Below are positions 35,201-46,840 of a DNA stretch of 64,000 bases, one piece after another. The position numbers and the translations under genes are program-made. Below the pieces are notes generated by a model. It saw nothing but the letters and a program-made list of their open reading frames with translations, did no database searches and had not been told where the DNA came from. This DNA is from Nymphaea colorata (Eukaryota; Streptophyta; Magnoliopsida; Nymphaeales; Nymphaeaceae), in contig NC_045140.1 of assembly GCF_008831285.2 (NCBI RefSeq), forward strand, positions 10,224,505 to 10,288,504, written 5' to 3'. Position 1 is the stretch's first letter; every line of letters begins with the position of its first letter.

Positions 35201-36170
35201 ACAATAGATATCAAAGGAATTTACAATGAAAGACTTAGCTTCTGCAAAGCAAATTGGAATGAGAATAACGAGGGACATGAAGACAAGTACTTTAAAATTA
35301 TCTAAAAAAACTTATATTAAGAAGATCTTGTACAAGTTTAAAATGCAAGATGCAAAAGCTGCCACCACTTCTTTGGCAAGTAATTTTTAAACTTTCAAAG
35401 GATTTATTACCTAAGAGGCTAAGACACAAGAAGATCATGAAGTTATGTCCAAGATCCCTTATGCATCTGCAGTAGCGAGTTGAATGTATGCTATTGTCTG
35501 CATCAGGCCAGACATTACACAAGTAGTGGAGCAATGATACATGTCCAATACAGGGAAAAAGCATTGGGAAGCTGTTAAATGGTTCTTGAGATACTTAAAA
35601 GAAACTTCATATATGTCACTTTGCTTTAAGAAGAATGACTTATCTTTATTTGGCTTTGTAGATGTTGATTTAGGAGGCGATATTGACAACAAGAGTACTA
35701 CTGGATATATATATACACCTTGGGTGGAACATATGTTACCTGGGTATCTCAACTTTAGAAGATCGTTGCACTATTCACCATTGAGATACAGTATGTTGCC
35801 ATCATAGAAATAAGGAAATGATTTAGCTGAAGAACCTTGTAAAGAAGTTGGATAGAAAAGTCAATGATTATTCTTTTTTGTGATAGCAAAAGTGCTATTC
35901 ATTTGGCAAAAATTCTGGTGTACCATGTGAGGACAAAACATGTACATCTGAAGTATCACTTTGTTCATGATTTAATATAAGGTAACATATTGTCACTTGA
36001 AAAGATCTGTGGAACAGAGAATTCGTGGACAAGTTGACAAAGTCTGTGATTGTTGAGAAACTAACGCTATGCATGGCCTCAGTTGGCCTCTAAGGGTAAT
36101 TGTTGAGGAGGTGTTATGAAAGATGATTTAAAGAGTACAATGCTTGAATGCTAGTTCAATCTCCAAGTGG
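32241..36170 (+). pseudogene. Copia gag-pol, degenerate
   Basis: gag begins MKAMALEEGTVKIEKFDGK. A CCHC knuckle is at 32937-32978 (C-x2-C-x4-H-x4-C, with a stop after the first C). The protease active site is eroded (NLGSCASFH for DSGASFH). Integrase remnants follow (KWNAEVEHQTSKNMKYL, NNGGEYDSNEF). RT has an intact YVDDM at 35145-35159, and RNase H shows WFLRYLKETSYMSLCF and DIDNKSTTGYIYT. Gene order protease-integrase-RT-RNase H defines Copia. Numerous stops rule out activity. Confidence 0.88.
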
Positions 36171-36175
36171 GAGAT

Positions 36176-36477
36176 TGTTGGAATGTGGAGCCTGATCCAT
36201 ACTTGATAGCCTTCCTGATTCCTGTGGATCCATGCAATTTCTGTAAGAGCATTTATGTCATTTTTTGCTGTTGAGTTTTTACGTTTATGAGGGTGTTGTT
36301 GGCTCGTACTCTGTAATTTCTTTGTGATTGTCAAAAATGCTGTATGTGGTGGCCATGGATGCAGGAAAATATTGTCTCTGAACCACATAAATCTTAGTGT
36401 GTTGTTTCTCCTTCTTTTCTTAGGATTTCTATTCTCTGGATACGTTAAAAGAGTGTCAGAGAGCCTCGTTCCTTACA
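36176..36477 (+). mobile_element. Copia 3' LTR (second Copia element)
   Basis: Follows the polypurine-like AGTGGGAGAT, starts TGTTGGAATGTGGAGCC, ends CCTTACA. Flanking bases (31899-31903 GATTA, 36478-36482 TTGTG) do not match, so the target duplication is lost or an end is misplaced. Confidence 0.83.
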
Positions 36478-38090
36478 TTGTGGAACTCCTCTATCCAGCC
36501 AGAGTTGTGCTATCTTACCATCGCCAATTTGAAAACAAACATTCTACTTTACATCAACCCAATGTTTTACCATGCCTTTCCAAAGACAAGAGTGATGACT
36601 CTTATTTTTACAAGTCCAAATACCAGCATCTTTAAAATATTTGTTTTTCAGAATATTGATCCAAGAAGTCTTTATGGTAGGAACAAAAATCATGAATTGA
36701 ATCATTGCAGCTTTATTCATGTTAGATAGAGAATTCATGTTTATTTATTCTTCCCCATAAAGTCTACAAAGTTGCATCCAGGTGAGGTAATGCAGCTTCT
36801 TATTGTTAGGCCAATCATTCCATAAGAATTTTGCCATCATACATTCAATAGATTTAATTATTTTGGAAAGGATAGGAAAAGCTGCAATCCAGTAGTCCTT
36901 CAACTAAATAATCACATACTTGAGAATACATATGTTTGAGTATGATAAAATTTGTTTTTTCCATGCTGCCAGCTGCTTGGAGATTTCGAGAAGAAGAGGG
37001 TCACAATGTCTTTCCATCATTCTCCCTAAGAAGAGAGGTAGGCCTAGATAGTTCTAGGGAAGATATGAGATGTTCAATCTCAGAATATTTTGTGATATGT
37101 TTTTCCCATCACTGTTCACATGAGAGAAAATCATGTTAGATTTAGCTTCATTAACACATAATCCAAGGATTTAGAGAAACCCTAGAAGGCATCACTGAAT
37201 GATTGGACTGAAAAATGAGATGTTGTAGAAAAATAGAGGATATCGTGTGCATGGAAAAAGCTTATTGGAGCCTTGACTATATGAGTAATGGATGAAGGAT
37301 AATAATCATGTCACTCTTGAAGTTTAACTGAACGTCTCTAGAAGGTTTTCAATGTTGAGATGAAGAGGTGACGAGAAAGTATATCTCCCTGATGAATACC
37401 TCTAGAAGCCTTTATATAGTCTCCTCTTGCTCCATTTATCAAAATTGAAAAGGACATGGTTGAGACACATGTCATGATCCTTTGGGTCTACTAAGGGTTG
37501 GAATCCAAGGAAAAGAGAGAATGATAAAGAAATCCCCAATTCAATCTACCATGGGCCTTAGAGAGGTCTGCTTTCAAACCAAATGATAGATGCTTAATAT
37601 GGCTGAAGCCTTTTATTGTCATGAGCAATGATGATGTCATCTCTTATTATCCTTCCCTGGAGAAAACACATTGTTCAGGAGAAACAATGTGGGTTAAACT
37701 CATTCACATTCTATGAGCAATAATTTTGGTGATAAACTTGTATATGCAATTACGAAGTGAAATAGACCTGTAAAATCCTCAGCCTTAGGTGCATCATTTT
37801 TTTTAGAAATCAAGTTAATGAGAGATTGATTTGCTTTTTTAACCAGTTTTCTAGACCCAAAGAAGTCAATGATGGCATGTGATACACTCTTACCAAGTAT
37901 ATACCAAAATTACTGAAAAAAGAAAAGGTATAAAACCATAACTTCTGAAGCAGTGTATTTATTCTTACAGAAGACAATATTTTTCTCATCTTCTTATGTA
38001 ACAGGGCATAACAGCATGTGATTTTCAACTTTGCTAACCAGTTCCCCATATATTAAGTCCAGCATGATATCCCATGAGGAGTCTTCTATT
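36478..38090 (-). mobile_element. LINE (L1-type) RT portion
   Basis: The minus strand reads SLGLENWLKKQINLSLT, then SPEQCVFSREG, GLKADLSKAHGRLNWGFLYH, HAHDILYFSTTSHF, YLGLPLFLGR, AKFLWNDWPNNKKLHYLTWM and ILKNKYFKDAG. These follow the L1 RT order. The catalytic FADD motif reads AHD, and stops are frequent, so it is dead. The Copia at 31904-36477 interrupts it just downstream of the last block. Confidence 0.82.
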
Positions 38091-38930
38091 GTGAGAAGGG
38101 TAAAGAAATAGGATTCACACATCTCTCATATGCACTTCAGGTCTTGAGATAGCCATTGAGGACCTTCAATCTCACGATATGTTAGGCATGACCTCATAGT
38201 TGGCAAATCCTGTGATCCAACCCGAGAATCACTTGAGTTGGATCACATCATTCTTTAGTGGGTCATGATTCAGGATCCACGCGAGCTGAGACCAGAACTC
38301 AGTTGAATCGGTGGATCGTTGACTCAATTAGTAATTACCTGAGTCCAATGCAATACGATTCATGAGGGTTTTGAAGGCGTGAGGCAGGAGGAGTAGAGGC
38401 ATCAGGCATGAAGGCCATGGAACCCACCGCCTACCATCTTGCGACAACCATCCACCAGAGATTTGCTTTTGCCATCTAGTGACAACCGCATCCTCCATCC
38501 GCTGCACTAGTGATGGACCTTGCTCCTCCCAGGCTCCCTCAACTCTCAAGCTCAGAGCCTTAGCCATGCACTGGACCACCTGTATCTTCCACTCTAATCT
38601 TAATCTCTAATCTCTCTCTTGGTCTCTAATCTCTTTTGGACCCGCGGTCTCTCCCTCTCTATCTCGCTTTCTCTCTGTCTTTCAACGAGTCTACAAAACA
38701 AAATTTAATGATAATTCCAACAACCCCCAACCAGCCTTTTGGGGCTCGCCAGAAATCTTCAAACCAAGTGACTGGTGACTTTGCTTTTGGCATCATTGGC
38801 TGCAAGTTAGCAACATGGATAGGGCCAGACCCAGTACTAGTAGGCCTAGGCACTCAAAAGTCAAAAGTCAAAATGTCTGCCTACGCTGAGCGACCCACCG
38901 GTGACGATCGGACCGTTCACCATGTTAAGC
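38091..38930. other. No gene recognised
   Basis: Boundary sequence between LINE and hAT remnants, CT-rich around 38590-38690. Open frames at 38328-38579 and 38636-38950 match no family. Confidence 0.45.
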
Positions 38931-38931
38931 T

Positions 38932-39175
38932 CACTTGTAATATTGTTTAGTTGTTTTTTATTTTCTTGTCTCACCATGTTCATTTTCTTGCTTGTCAATT
39001 TGTGAGCAAAGTAGTTGGTACAAAGAGGGAGAGAGTTAGCAACATGGCAGTTCATTTTAACCTTGGACAAAGTGAATAGCGTGATCTCATTTCACTTGTA
39101 ATCGTGTTTTTTATTTTATTGTCTAACCATGTTCATATTCTTGTTTGTGAGCAAGGTAGTTGCCTAGTTGGTACT
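38932..39175. repeat. Imperfect direct duplication, about 160-bp spacing
   Basis: CACTTGTAAT...CACCATGTTCAT...TTGTGAGCAAAGTAGTTG (38932-39015) recurs at 39091-39165 with substitutions. Confidence 0.7.
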
Positions 39176-39769
39176 CATGTCTTCAGTGGGAGCAAAAAAA
39201 ACCTATGTGGGTGTATCTTCCATTCCCAAAGATTAGAAATGTTAGTTTTCCATAAACGTTCATCGTGTAAGTTATAAATGATGTTTTTTACCATAAATTC
39301 TTGTCCAAAGTTGATGTGTTATTTCATGACGGGCTTTATATGCTGGTTTTATATATATATATATATATGTAAAAGCCATGGTACCCATTAATTAATATGA
39401 TGCATGGTTTGTTAGAAGTGCTAATATAGTTAGTGTTAACAGTAGTTCTAATCTGTGGTACATTCTTGATGCTACTTTGAATGTCTAGGATTAAAGTATT
39501 TCTTTCTTTTGCCTTGACAATAATGAGATTTTGATAATGATGATAATGCCATTATGGTTACCTTTCTTGTTTTGGCTGTATTTAAGTCTTAGTTTTTCAG
39601 TTTATCACTTTATTCTTCATAATCCCTTCTTATTTTTGCATAAAGTAAAACATTTCTTCTTTAATTCAGCCTTTTCATGTTCTTGTCTTCCATGTTTCTA
39701 AATTTGAGTAACTAACAACAGAACATTATAATTGATTGCTTGCGTGTATGATAGATATAAATATGGGTG
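39176..39769. other. No gene recognised
   Basis: AT-rich spacer with an AT microsatellite at 39349-39368, leading into the hAT transposase remnant. Confidence 0.45.
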
Positions 39770-40951
39770 ATACTTCAAGTTCCTTTGAAAAAATAGAGAC
39801 CCTACTTGGAACCATTGTGTGCTTATTGATAAAAAAAAATTAAATGTTCATTTTATCCGAAGGAGATGTTTGGTGGCATTAATAGGATGAAGCAATGACA
39901 TGCCTATATATAAAGAGAAGTTGAGCCTATAAAAAGGTAGATCAAGCAATGAAAAAGGAAAATGTTGGAATATCTCATGAGGTTAAGGGCATCAAAAATG
40001 GAAAAGAAGAGAAAGAAAAAATTGGCAACTTATATTCAAATTATGACAAAAATGATGTAAATGATGCAATAAAATTAACAAAGATACATAAAAGAAAAGG
40101 AGTAGACAACTTTGTTGTGAGTAATATGCCTACGTTTACAAACTTAAAGCACCTAAATTCAAAAAGATCAAATTGACAAGCAAACAAAAGAATGTGTGGA
40201 GCTAAAGTGTTTTATCATGCTTACAGTGCATCCAGTTCCCCTTATTTCAGTGAAATAGTACATGTAATATGGAAACTGAACCTCATTTGAAAACCCCCAA
40301 GTAGAAAGGAAATTGCTGAAAAAAATTGAGATGAAGAGATAAAAAATATTGATACATTATTGAAAAGCTTCAAAGAATCATGGGCTTTAATTGGATGCAC
40401 AATAATAGCTAATGTCTATAAGGACAATAGAAGTAGAACATCAATCAATGTTCTAGTTTATTGTCTCAAACGAGTATAGTTTTTGTAGTCCATTGATGCA
40501 TCCAGGTCAATGATGCAATTAATGTGTTCAAAATGTTAAGGCAAGTTGTGATAGAAGTTCCTCAAGAGAATGTGGTACATGTAACTACTCACTGCTCAAT
40601 ATTTATTGTCCTTAAATATTGAAATATCTGTACTTTTTAAGTTATAAACTTGTAACATTTGTATAATGCCTTTTTTACAGATTAAACAGACAATATTGCC
40701 AATTTTGGGGCTGCAGAAAGGTTATTACAAAAAGAATATGCTTGAATCTTATTATGGAAGATATTGGAAAGTTGGTGAAACTAAAGAATTGTATATTTAA
40801 AGAAATAGGAAGAACCAAATTTATATACAACTATACTTTGTTGTTGCACATGATGAGAAATTTTTTTACCAACGAGAGGAAACTTTTGAGGCTAGTGAAA
40901 ACTATCACGATCCAAGTTTTGACCAAATTTATTTTTTTCTCACTAAAAAGG

Positions 40952-40998
<47 letters not shown>

Positions 40999-41010
40999 GG
41001 AATGAACATC
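39770..41010 (+). pseudogene. hAT-type transposase remnant (BED finger, DUF659)
   Basis: Starts MGDTSSSFEKIETLLGT. A BED-finger-like CSFYPKEMFGGINRMKQ-HA is at about 39848. DUF659 blocks follow: SFKESWALIGCTIIANVYKD and NRSRTSINVLVYCLKR, then EVPQENVVHVTTH, DNIANFGAAERLL, CLNLIMEDIGKLVKLKN and FIYNYTLLLHMMRNF. The order matches plant hAT transposases of the DUF659 class. Frame shifts and stops separate the blocks. A TA run interrupts the coding sequence at 40957-40994. Termini were not found. Confidence 0.8.
40957..40994. repeat. TA microsatellite inside the hAT remnant
   Basis: About 19 TA units, replacing transposase codons. Confidence 0.95.
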
Positions 41011-41189
41011 AAGTCTTAAAAGTCAAACCAAATCTTGGGTAATGACTGAAGCAGAAACAGATGCAATGAGAAGAAAATGTCACAAGGACCCATATAGAGC
41101 CCAACCAAAAGACTACATTGACTCAATAAAAATAAATTCACAAAAATTTCAGACTCAACTCAATGCCTAGATCACTACTTGAACTTCGA

Positions 41190-41470
41190 ACTAATAGACT
41201 ACTGTGAAGAGGTTGGCCTTTTGAGGTCGACGCTTCATGTTCCCATTGGCGACTTAGTCGATGGGCTCTGGAAAGTCGTCCTGTCGAACTCAACGATGGA
41301 GCTGGTGGTATATAGGTACCTCCATCTCTTGGACAGATGCTGCATCTCACAGCAGCTTTGATGGAAAGGAAGCAAAGTATGTGAAGCAAGCAACGAGTTG
41401 ATCCTGCACTCAGTGGGGTTACTCATTTGCAGAGTGATGTTATGGTTTTGAACGACATGAATGTACAAAT
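41190..41470 (-). pseudogene. F-box protein N-terminal fragment
   Basis: On the minus strand, joining two frames, the reading is ECRINSLLASHILCFLSIKA, AVRCSI, then SKRWRYLYTTSSIVEFDRTT and FQSP. This is the F-box with the FLPTKEAVRTSVLSKRWRYLW motif typical of plant F-box/LRR/FBD proteins. A frameshift lies in the middle of the box, and the C-terminal repeats are missing here. Intact relatives are SCF ubiquitin-ligase adaptors. Confidence 0.75.
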
Positions 41471-41800
41471 CAGACATAAATGTGGAAGCAAGTAGAGGAA
41501 ATGAGTGTCCTTTTATGAAAGGGAGCACGCGGCGAGAGGCAAAAACAGAAAAGGAAGATGAAGATGAAGATGAAGGGAGCCAGGGGGCAAAAAGAGAAGA
41601 GGGAAAAAGGGAAAGCAATTTCGGCCATGAATTGGAAATGGGAAAGCAATACTTCATCCCTTATTCACAGACCTAACTTCTTAGTCATAATATTTGAAAC
41701 TGTTATGAAACAAACGGCATTGAGATGGACAAACCATATACGAGAAAATCATACCCTGTAGTTTGAAGAGTAGATTTTGTGTTTAAGATGGTGAAGATAT

Positions 41801-41803
<3 letters not shown>

Positions 41804-41868
<65 letters not shown>
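41804..41868. repeat. AT microsatellite
   Basis: About 32 AT units. Confidence 0.95.
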
Positions 41869-41870
<2 letters not shown>

Positions 41871-42600
41871 CTTGACTAAAAATGCATTAAACTACCAAAA
41901 AAATCATGCATTTTGTTAAAAGGAAAAATTATTTAATGCATTTTGAATTGTCTGACCTAAACCTCCCAACTAAAAATGTGTCCTCATGCATCCAATCACC
42001 AACGTGAACGTGTCAACAAGATCATGTCGCTAGGTATGAATAAAAGCAACTAAAAAAGTTTCTTACTATCTCTGCCAGATTGAAGCTAGCTGGTTCAGCT
42101 TTATTTGGAATGGATATGAATGAGCAAAATTTTCAAAATTTTAATATAAAAATAAAAAAAATTTTGTCGGGCAGGTGTGGGCAACTTCCACACCTACCTA
42201 TGTGGCTCTGCCATTCGTAGAATAGGTAGATCCAAAATGACTGCTGTAATAGCCTGAGTGGAACCCCGAACTGAATAATTAACTCAACAGCTTTTTAATT
42301 AGTATAATTATGCTCTTCATTCTGTCGATATGGTTAAAGAGTCAAACACAAGCTTATTCACTATATTCACGAACTTGATCGGTCTCCTTTATGAGTAGCA
42401 AAGCCATTTGAACTTTTTGACAATATCTGTTTCGACCTGCGTGCCTGTCTCCCCATGAGACATGAACAATGAAAAAAAAAATTCCCACCTAAAACAAACG
42501 AAAACAAGGCAAGAGAATGATGCCAAACAGAAATGGCAACAATGAACTATCAGGATCAAAGTAAAACATATCAACTTGCAAACATGAGTGAAATTAGTTC
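41869..42600. other. No gene recognised
   Basis: AT-rich spacer before the tandem array. Confidence 0.5.
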
Positions 42601-42689
42601 AAGGAAAACAATGCCCAGGCTTTACCCAAAAAAAAGCAAAAACCTCTTCTAATGACAAACAAGATGAATCAAAAGGAATGAAATCGGTG

Positions 42690-43045
42690 CGCCTACAAGC
42701 ACTTCCTATCGTGCACGTTAGGGGAAATTGATTTTCAGCCGTGGAAATCATCTTTGAATCGACAGTATCTCTTTAGCAATGATAGGCATCTCCCACATTG
42801 ACAATATACTGAAATTGAGTCGTAGATGCTCTATTGATGGCCCACATGTGAAGACATATTTTAGGAACATTGACTCAGCTTCATTACCAACAAAGGATCT
42901 GACATCCACCACCCAAAACTGCTGAAGAGCAACAGGCTCACGTGAAGTACCACTACCTGTGGCATTGGTTTGTTTGATATCTTCCTGAATGATGGGCTGG
43001 CTTCGTTAGTGTTTGCCAACGCACCACACTGTGTATCCTTCTAAC
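42690..43045 (-). pseudogene. Unit 1 minus-strand conserved frame, F-box/LRR-like
   Basis: The minus strand reads GTSREPVALQQFWVVDVRSF, VGNEAESMFLKYVFTCGPSI, EHLRLNFSILSMWEMPIIAK. It resembles the linker and first leucine-rich repeats of F-box/FBD proteins (CGPSIERLRL-like), but this is a weak match. Equivalent frames exist at 43905-44270 and 45110-45470. Confidence 0.45.
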
Positions 43046-43212
43046 GTAGTGCATTATTTTTCACAGATAATGATATATATTGTTGCTTTAAACCCATGCC
43101 CAGCTTAATGATGTATAAACCATCTTTTTTTTCATTCTTTTTTTTATTACTTTCCCTTATTTATTGTCTTTTGTTCCTTTTCCTTTCATTTTTCATTTAT
43201 TTTTAAACAGGG

Positions 43213-43770
43213 TTCGGTATCCCTATCAAGAGATTTACTTAGGAAAAATGGCCTCTGTTGCATGAAAAATTGTTTACATGTAGACGATCAAGTAAATAAT
43301 AGGCGAGAAGATCTGTTTGGGTCGGGAAGTAAGATTATTGTCACCAAGAGATATAGCAGTACTCTCCAGGCATGAATTGAAGGCGGACGAAATTTAATTC
43401 CCAGAGGAATTGAAATATCCATGGTCTCTCAAATTATTTTGCATCCATGCATTTAAACATGAACCCCAACATAAATGTTGATTATTGCCACATTTTTGTG
43501 CATAGTAATGTTTCAAAATTTTAATTCTTTTTTTCTTTATTTTTGTTACTAAATTTATTCTATTGATAAATTTTTCTACGTGGTATAAATTAATGGTCCC
43601 AAGGGGCATAACTCAAACAAGTAAACTTGGGAGTGTATTATGCAGCGTGTCTCGGAACTTTTTTGGGGCTATGTTTTCCTGTCATTTGGAGAGCATTGAA
43701 TTCCACGTAGAAAAAGGATGGGGTATTAACTCTAAGTTTTTAATTTTGTTATTTGAGTCTATCAATTTTA
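43213..43770 (+). pseudogene. Unit 1 TIR-type NB-ARC fragment
   Basis: SVSLSRDLLRKNGLCCMKNC and LHVDDQVNN (worn kinase-2, like VLDDVDD) are followed by LFGSGSKIIVTKRYSSTLQ (RNBS-B). After one frame slip comes HELKADEI, then LKYPWSLKLF and CIHAFKHEP (RNBS-C). Further on, LGSVLCSVSRNFFGAMF and HLESIEF resemble the segment after GLPL. The motif order is that of the TNL nucleotide-binding domain. There is no P-loop, TIR or LRR in the unit. Confidence 0.7.
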
Positions 43771-43904
43771 TAAGAAGTTTTGTTGTCGATATAAAATTTA
43801 TGTCTCCTTTTACACTACTTTCCAAGGAAAATGAAGCCCAGGCTTTAGCCAAGAAAGCATAAACCTCTTCTAATGACAACCAAGATGAATCAAAAGGAAT
43901 ACAA

Positions 43905-44275
43905 GGTGTGCGCCTACAATCACTACCTATCGTGCACGTTCGGGAAATTCAATTTTCAGCTACGGAAGTCGTCTTTAATCGTTAGTATCTCTTCAGCAAT
44001 GATAGGTGACTCATGCATTGAAAATATACTCCAACTGATGCGTAGGCATTCTATTGATCGCGAACACGTGAGGACATAGTTAGGAACATTGACTTAGCTT
44101 CATTACCAGCAAAGGATTTGACATCCACCACCCGAAGCTATTGAAGAGCAACAGGCTCGCGTGAAGTACCACTACTTGTGGGCATCGATTTGCTTGATAT
44201 CTTCCTGAATGATGTGCCAGCTTTGTCAGTGTTTGCCACCGCACCACACCATGTATCCTTCTAACATAGTACAAT
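43905..44275 (-). pseudogene. Unit 2 minus-strand conserved frame
   Basis: It carries the WCGAVANTDKAGTSFRKISS block and, further on, a copy of the VVDVKSF / GNEAESMF block with frame slips. Same family as 42690-43045. Confidence 0.45.
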
Positions 44276-44409
44276 ATTTTTCATAGATGTAAATTTATTT
44301 TGTTGCTTTAAACCCATGCCCAGCTTAATGTGGTATAAACCATCTTTATTTTCCCTCTTTCTTTTGTTTCCCTTACTTTTTCCTTTCCTTTTTCATTTAT
44401 TTTTAAGTA

Positions 44410-44945
44410 GAGAAACTTCAATGTCCTTATCAAGAGATTTATTTAGGAAAAATGGCCTCTATTGTGTGAAAATTTTTTGACATATATGCGATCAAGTAAG
44501 TAATAGGCCAGAAGATCTGTTTGAGTCAGGAAGTAAGATTATTGTCACCAAGAGATATAGCAGTACTCTTCAAGCATGAATTGAGGTGGACAGAATTTAT
44601 TTCCTGGAGGAATTGATATATCAATGGTCTCTCAAATTATTGTCCATACATGCATTTAAACATGAGCCCCCAACATAATTGTTGATGCCATATTTTTGTG
44701 CATAGGTGTTTCAAAATTTCAATTCTTTTTTTTTTCTCGTTGCTAAATTTATTGTGTTGACAAATTTTTCTACGTGGTATAAATTAAAGGTCCCAAGGGG
44801 AATAACTAAAACAAGTAAACTTGGGAGTGTATTATGTGGCATGTCTCAAAACTTTTCTAGGGCTATGGTTTTCTACCATTTGGAGAGCGTTGAGTTTCAC
44901 ACCCAAAAAGGATGGGGTTCTGATTCTAATTTTTTCATTTGCTGA
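44410..44945 (+). pseudogene. Unit 2 NB-ARC fragment
   Basis: Same blocks as unit 1: SGSKIIVTKRYSSTLQA, then a slip, a shortened RNBS-C, and KLGSVLCGMSQNFSRAMVFY, HLESVEFHTQKG. The kinase-2 region is more worn (FDIYAIK). Confidence 0.68.
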
Positions 44946-45109
44946 TCATATCAATTTTATGAGAAGTTTTGTTGTTGGTATAAAATTGATGTCTCATTTT
45001 ACATTACTTTGTTTTACATTACTTTTCAAGGGAAATGAAGCCTATGCTTTAGCCAAGGAAAGCAGAAACCTCTTCTAATGACAACTAAGATGAATCAAAG
45101 GGATTGCAA

Positions 45110-45475
45110 AGGTGTGCCTACTACCACCTCCTATCATGCATGTTTGGGGAATTCAATTTTCAGCCACAGAAATCGTCTCTGAATCGACAGTATCTCTTCA
45201 GAAATGATAGGTGTCCCCCACGTTGAAAATATACTCACACTAAGGTGTAGACGTTCTACTGGTGGCCCACACGTGATGACATAGTGTAGGAACATTGACT
45301 CAGCTTCATTACCAGCAAAAGATTTGACATCCACCACCCGAAGCTACTAAAGAGCAACAAGCTCGCATGAAGTACCACTACCTGTGGGTGTTAGTTTGGC
45401 TGACATCTGCCTAAATGACGGGCTGGCTTTGTCAGTGTTTGCCACTACACCGTGCCGTGTATCCTTCTAACGTAG
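45110..45475 (-). pseudogene. Unit 3 minus-strand conserved frame, F-box/LRR-like
   Basis: The longest clean version: VDVKSFAGNEAESMFLHYVI, TCGPPVERLHLSVSIFSTWG, then ISEEILSIQRRFLWLKIEF. Conservation of reading frame across units suggests it was coding on this strand. F-box/LRR assignment is tentative. Confidence 0.48.
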
Positions 45476-45619
45476 TACATTATTTTTCACATATGGGGAT
45501 ATATATTGTTGCTTTAAACCTGTGCCTAGCTTAATGATGTATAAACAGTCTTTCTTTTCCTTCTTTTGATTCCTTTCTCTTCTTTAGTCTCTCTTGTTCC
45601 TTTTCCATTTATTTTTAAA

Positions 45620-46165
45620 TAGGGCTCAGTATACCTATCAAAAGATTTACTTAGGAAAAACGGCCTCTGCTGTGTGAAAAATTGTTTACATCTAGGCGAT
45701 CAAGTAAATAATAGGAGAGAAGATCTGTTTGGGTCGGAAAGTAAGATTATTGTCACCAAGAAATACAATAGTACTCTATAGGCATGAATTGAAGGCAGAT
45801 GAAATTTATTTCCCGAGGGAAGTGAAATATCCCTGGTTTCTCAAATTATTTTGCATCCATGCATTTAAACATGAGCCCCCAACATTATTGTTGATTATTG
45901 CCATATTTTTGTGCATAGTAATGTTTCAAAATTTCAATTCTTTTTTTGTTTACTTCTGTTGATAAATTTATTTGGCTGATAAGTTTATCTACGTGGTATA
46001 AATTAATGGTTCCAAGGGGCATAACTCAAACAAGTAAACTTCGTTGTGTATTATGTGGTGTGTCTCGGGACTTTTATGGGACCATATTCTTCTACCATTT
46101 GGACAACATTGATTTTTTTACACCGAAGGCGGATGTGGTACTCACTTTAAGTTTCTCACTATAAA
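45620..46165 (+). pseudogene. Unit 3 NB-ARC fragment
   Basis: HELKADEIYFPREVKYPWFL then KLFCIHAFKHEPPT gives the cleanest RNBS-C of the array. RNBS-B precedes it one frame away. The KLRCVLCGVSRDFYGTIFFY block follows. Confidence 0.7.
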
Positions 46166-46179
46166 TTATGGACGTTGCA

Positions 46180-46300
46180 TATTACAGCCTCTTCGAATGT
46201 ACGGAAGGAGAGTATGTGAAGTAGAATTGATTCAGGCAATGAGTTGATTCTGCACTCGCCGGTTGATCCATTGACGTAGGGCTTGTATATTTTGAAATGA
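46180..46300 (-). pseudogene. F-box start fragment
   Basis: The minus strand reads ECRINSLPESILLHILSF with a slip. This is the first half of an F-box, like the fragment at 41190-41470. It is cut off by the next array segment. Confidence 0.6.
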
Positions 46301-46534
46301 CAGTGTAAGGATCCAAACTTATAGTAGAAGCCAAGTTGGTAGACAAAATGAAGCTAAAGACACCTAATGACAAGTAGTGAAAAACTGAAAAAAAAAACAG
46401 AAGAATAAGCTGAAGGGATTATGCAATCACCAGGAAAGTGAAACAACTTCATGAAGCCATATTAAGAATGAATCTTGTAACTATAATGGAACAAAATAAA
46501 GACATTCTTGCAAGAAATTTTCTCCTGATTTCTT

Positions 46535-46840
46535 GGAAGTGTATTATACGGTGTGTCTCAGAACTTTTCTGGGACTATGTTTTTTTACCATTTGGAGAGT
46601 GTTGAGTTCTACACGAAAAAAGGATGGGGTACTGACTTTAAGTTTTTCATTTGCTGATCCTATCAATTTTATGAGAAGTTTGGTTGTCTTTATAAAATTT
46701 ACGTCTTCTTTGACATCACTTTGTTTTGCATTATGGGGTCTTGCTAATAGTTGGTATACTTTTATTGTTGAGTTTATTATTGTATTTTTAGAGCACTTGG
46801 CCAAGATATTAGGATATATGGAAGATAATCTGTAAGAGTA
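46535..46840 (+). pseudogene. Partial array unit (post-GLPL part only)
   Basis: It begins at the GTATTATACGGTGTGTCTC point that in other units lies inside the VLCSVS block. It continues to FADPINFMRSLVVF...GLANSWYTFIVEF and LEHLAKILGYMEDNL. Unit 4 carries the same tail (48300-48545), so this stretch is a displaced piece of that type of unit. Confidence 0.6.

Noticed and set aside
41461-41761. Acidic/basic open frames (EKEDEDEDEG...) on the plus strand
   Set aside because: Created by a GAAGAT-type repeat opposite and beyond the F-box remnant. No conserved domain.
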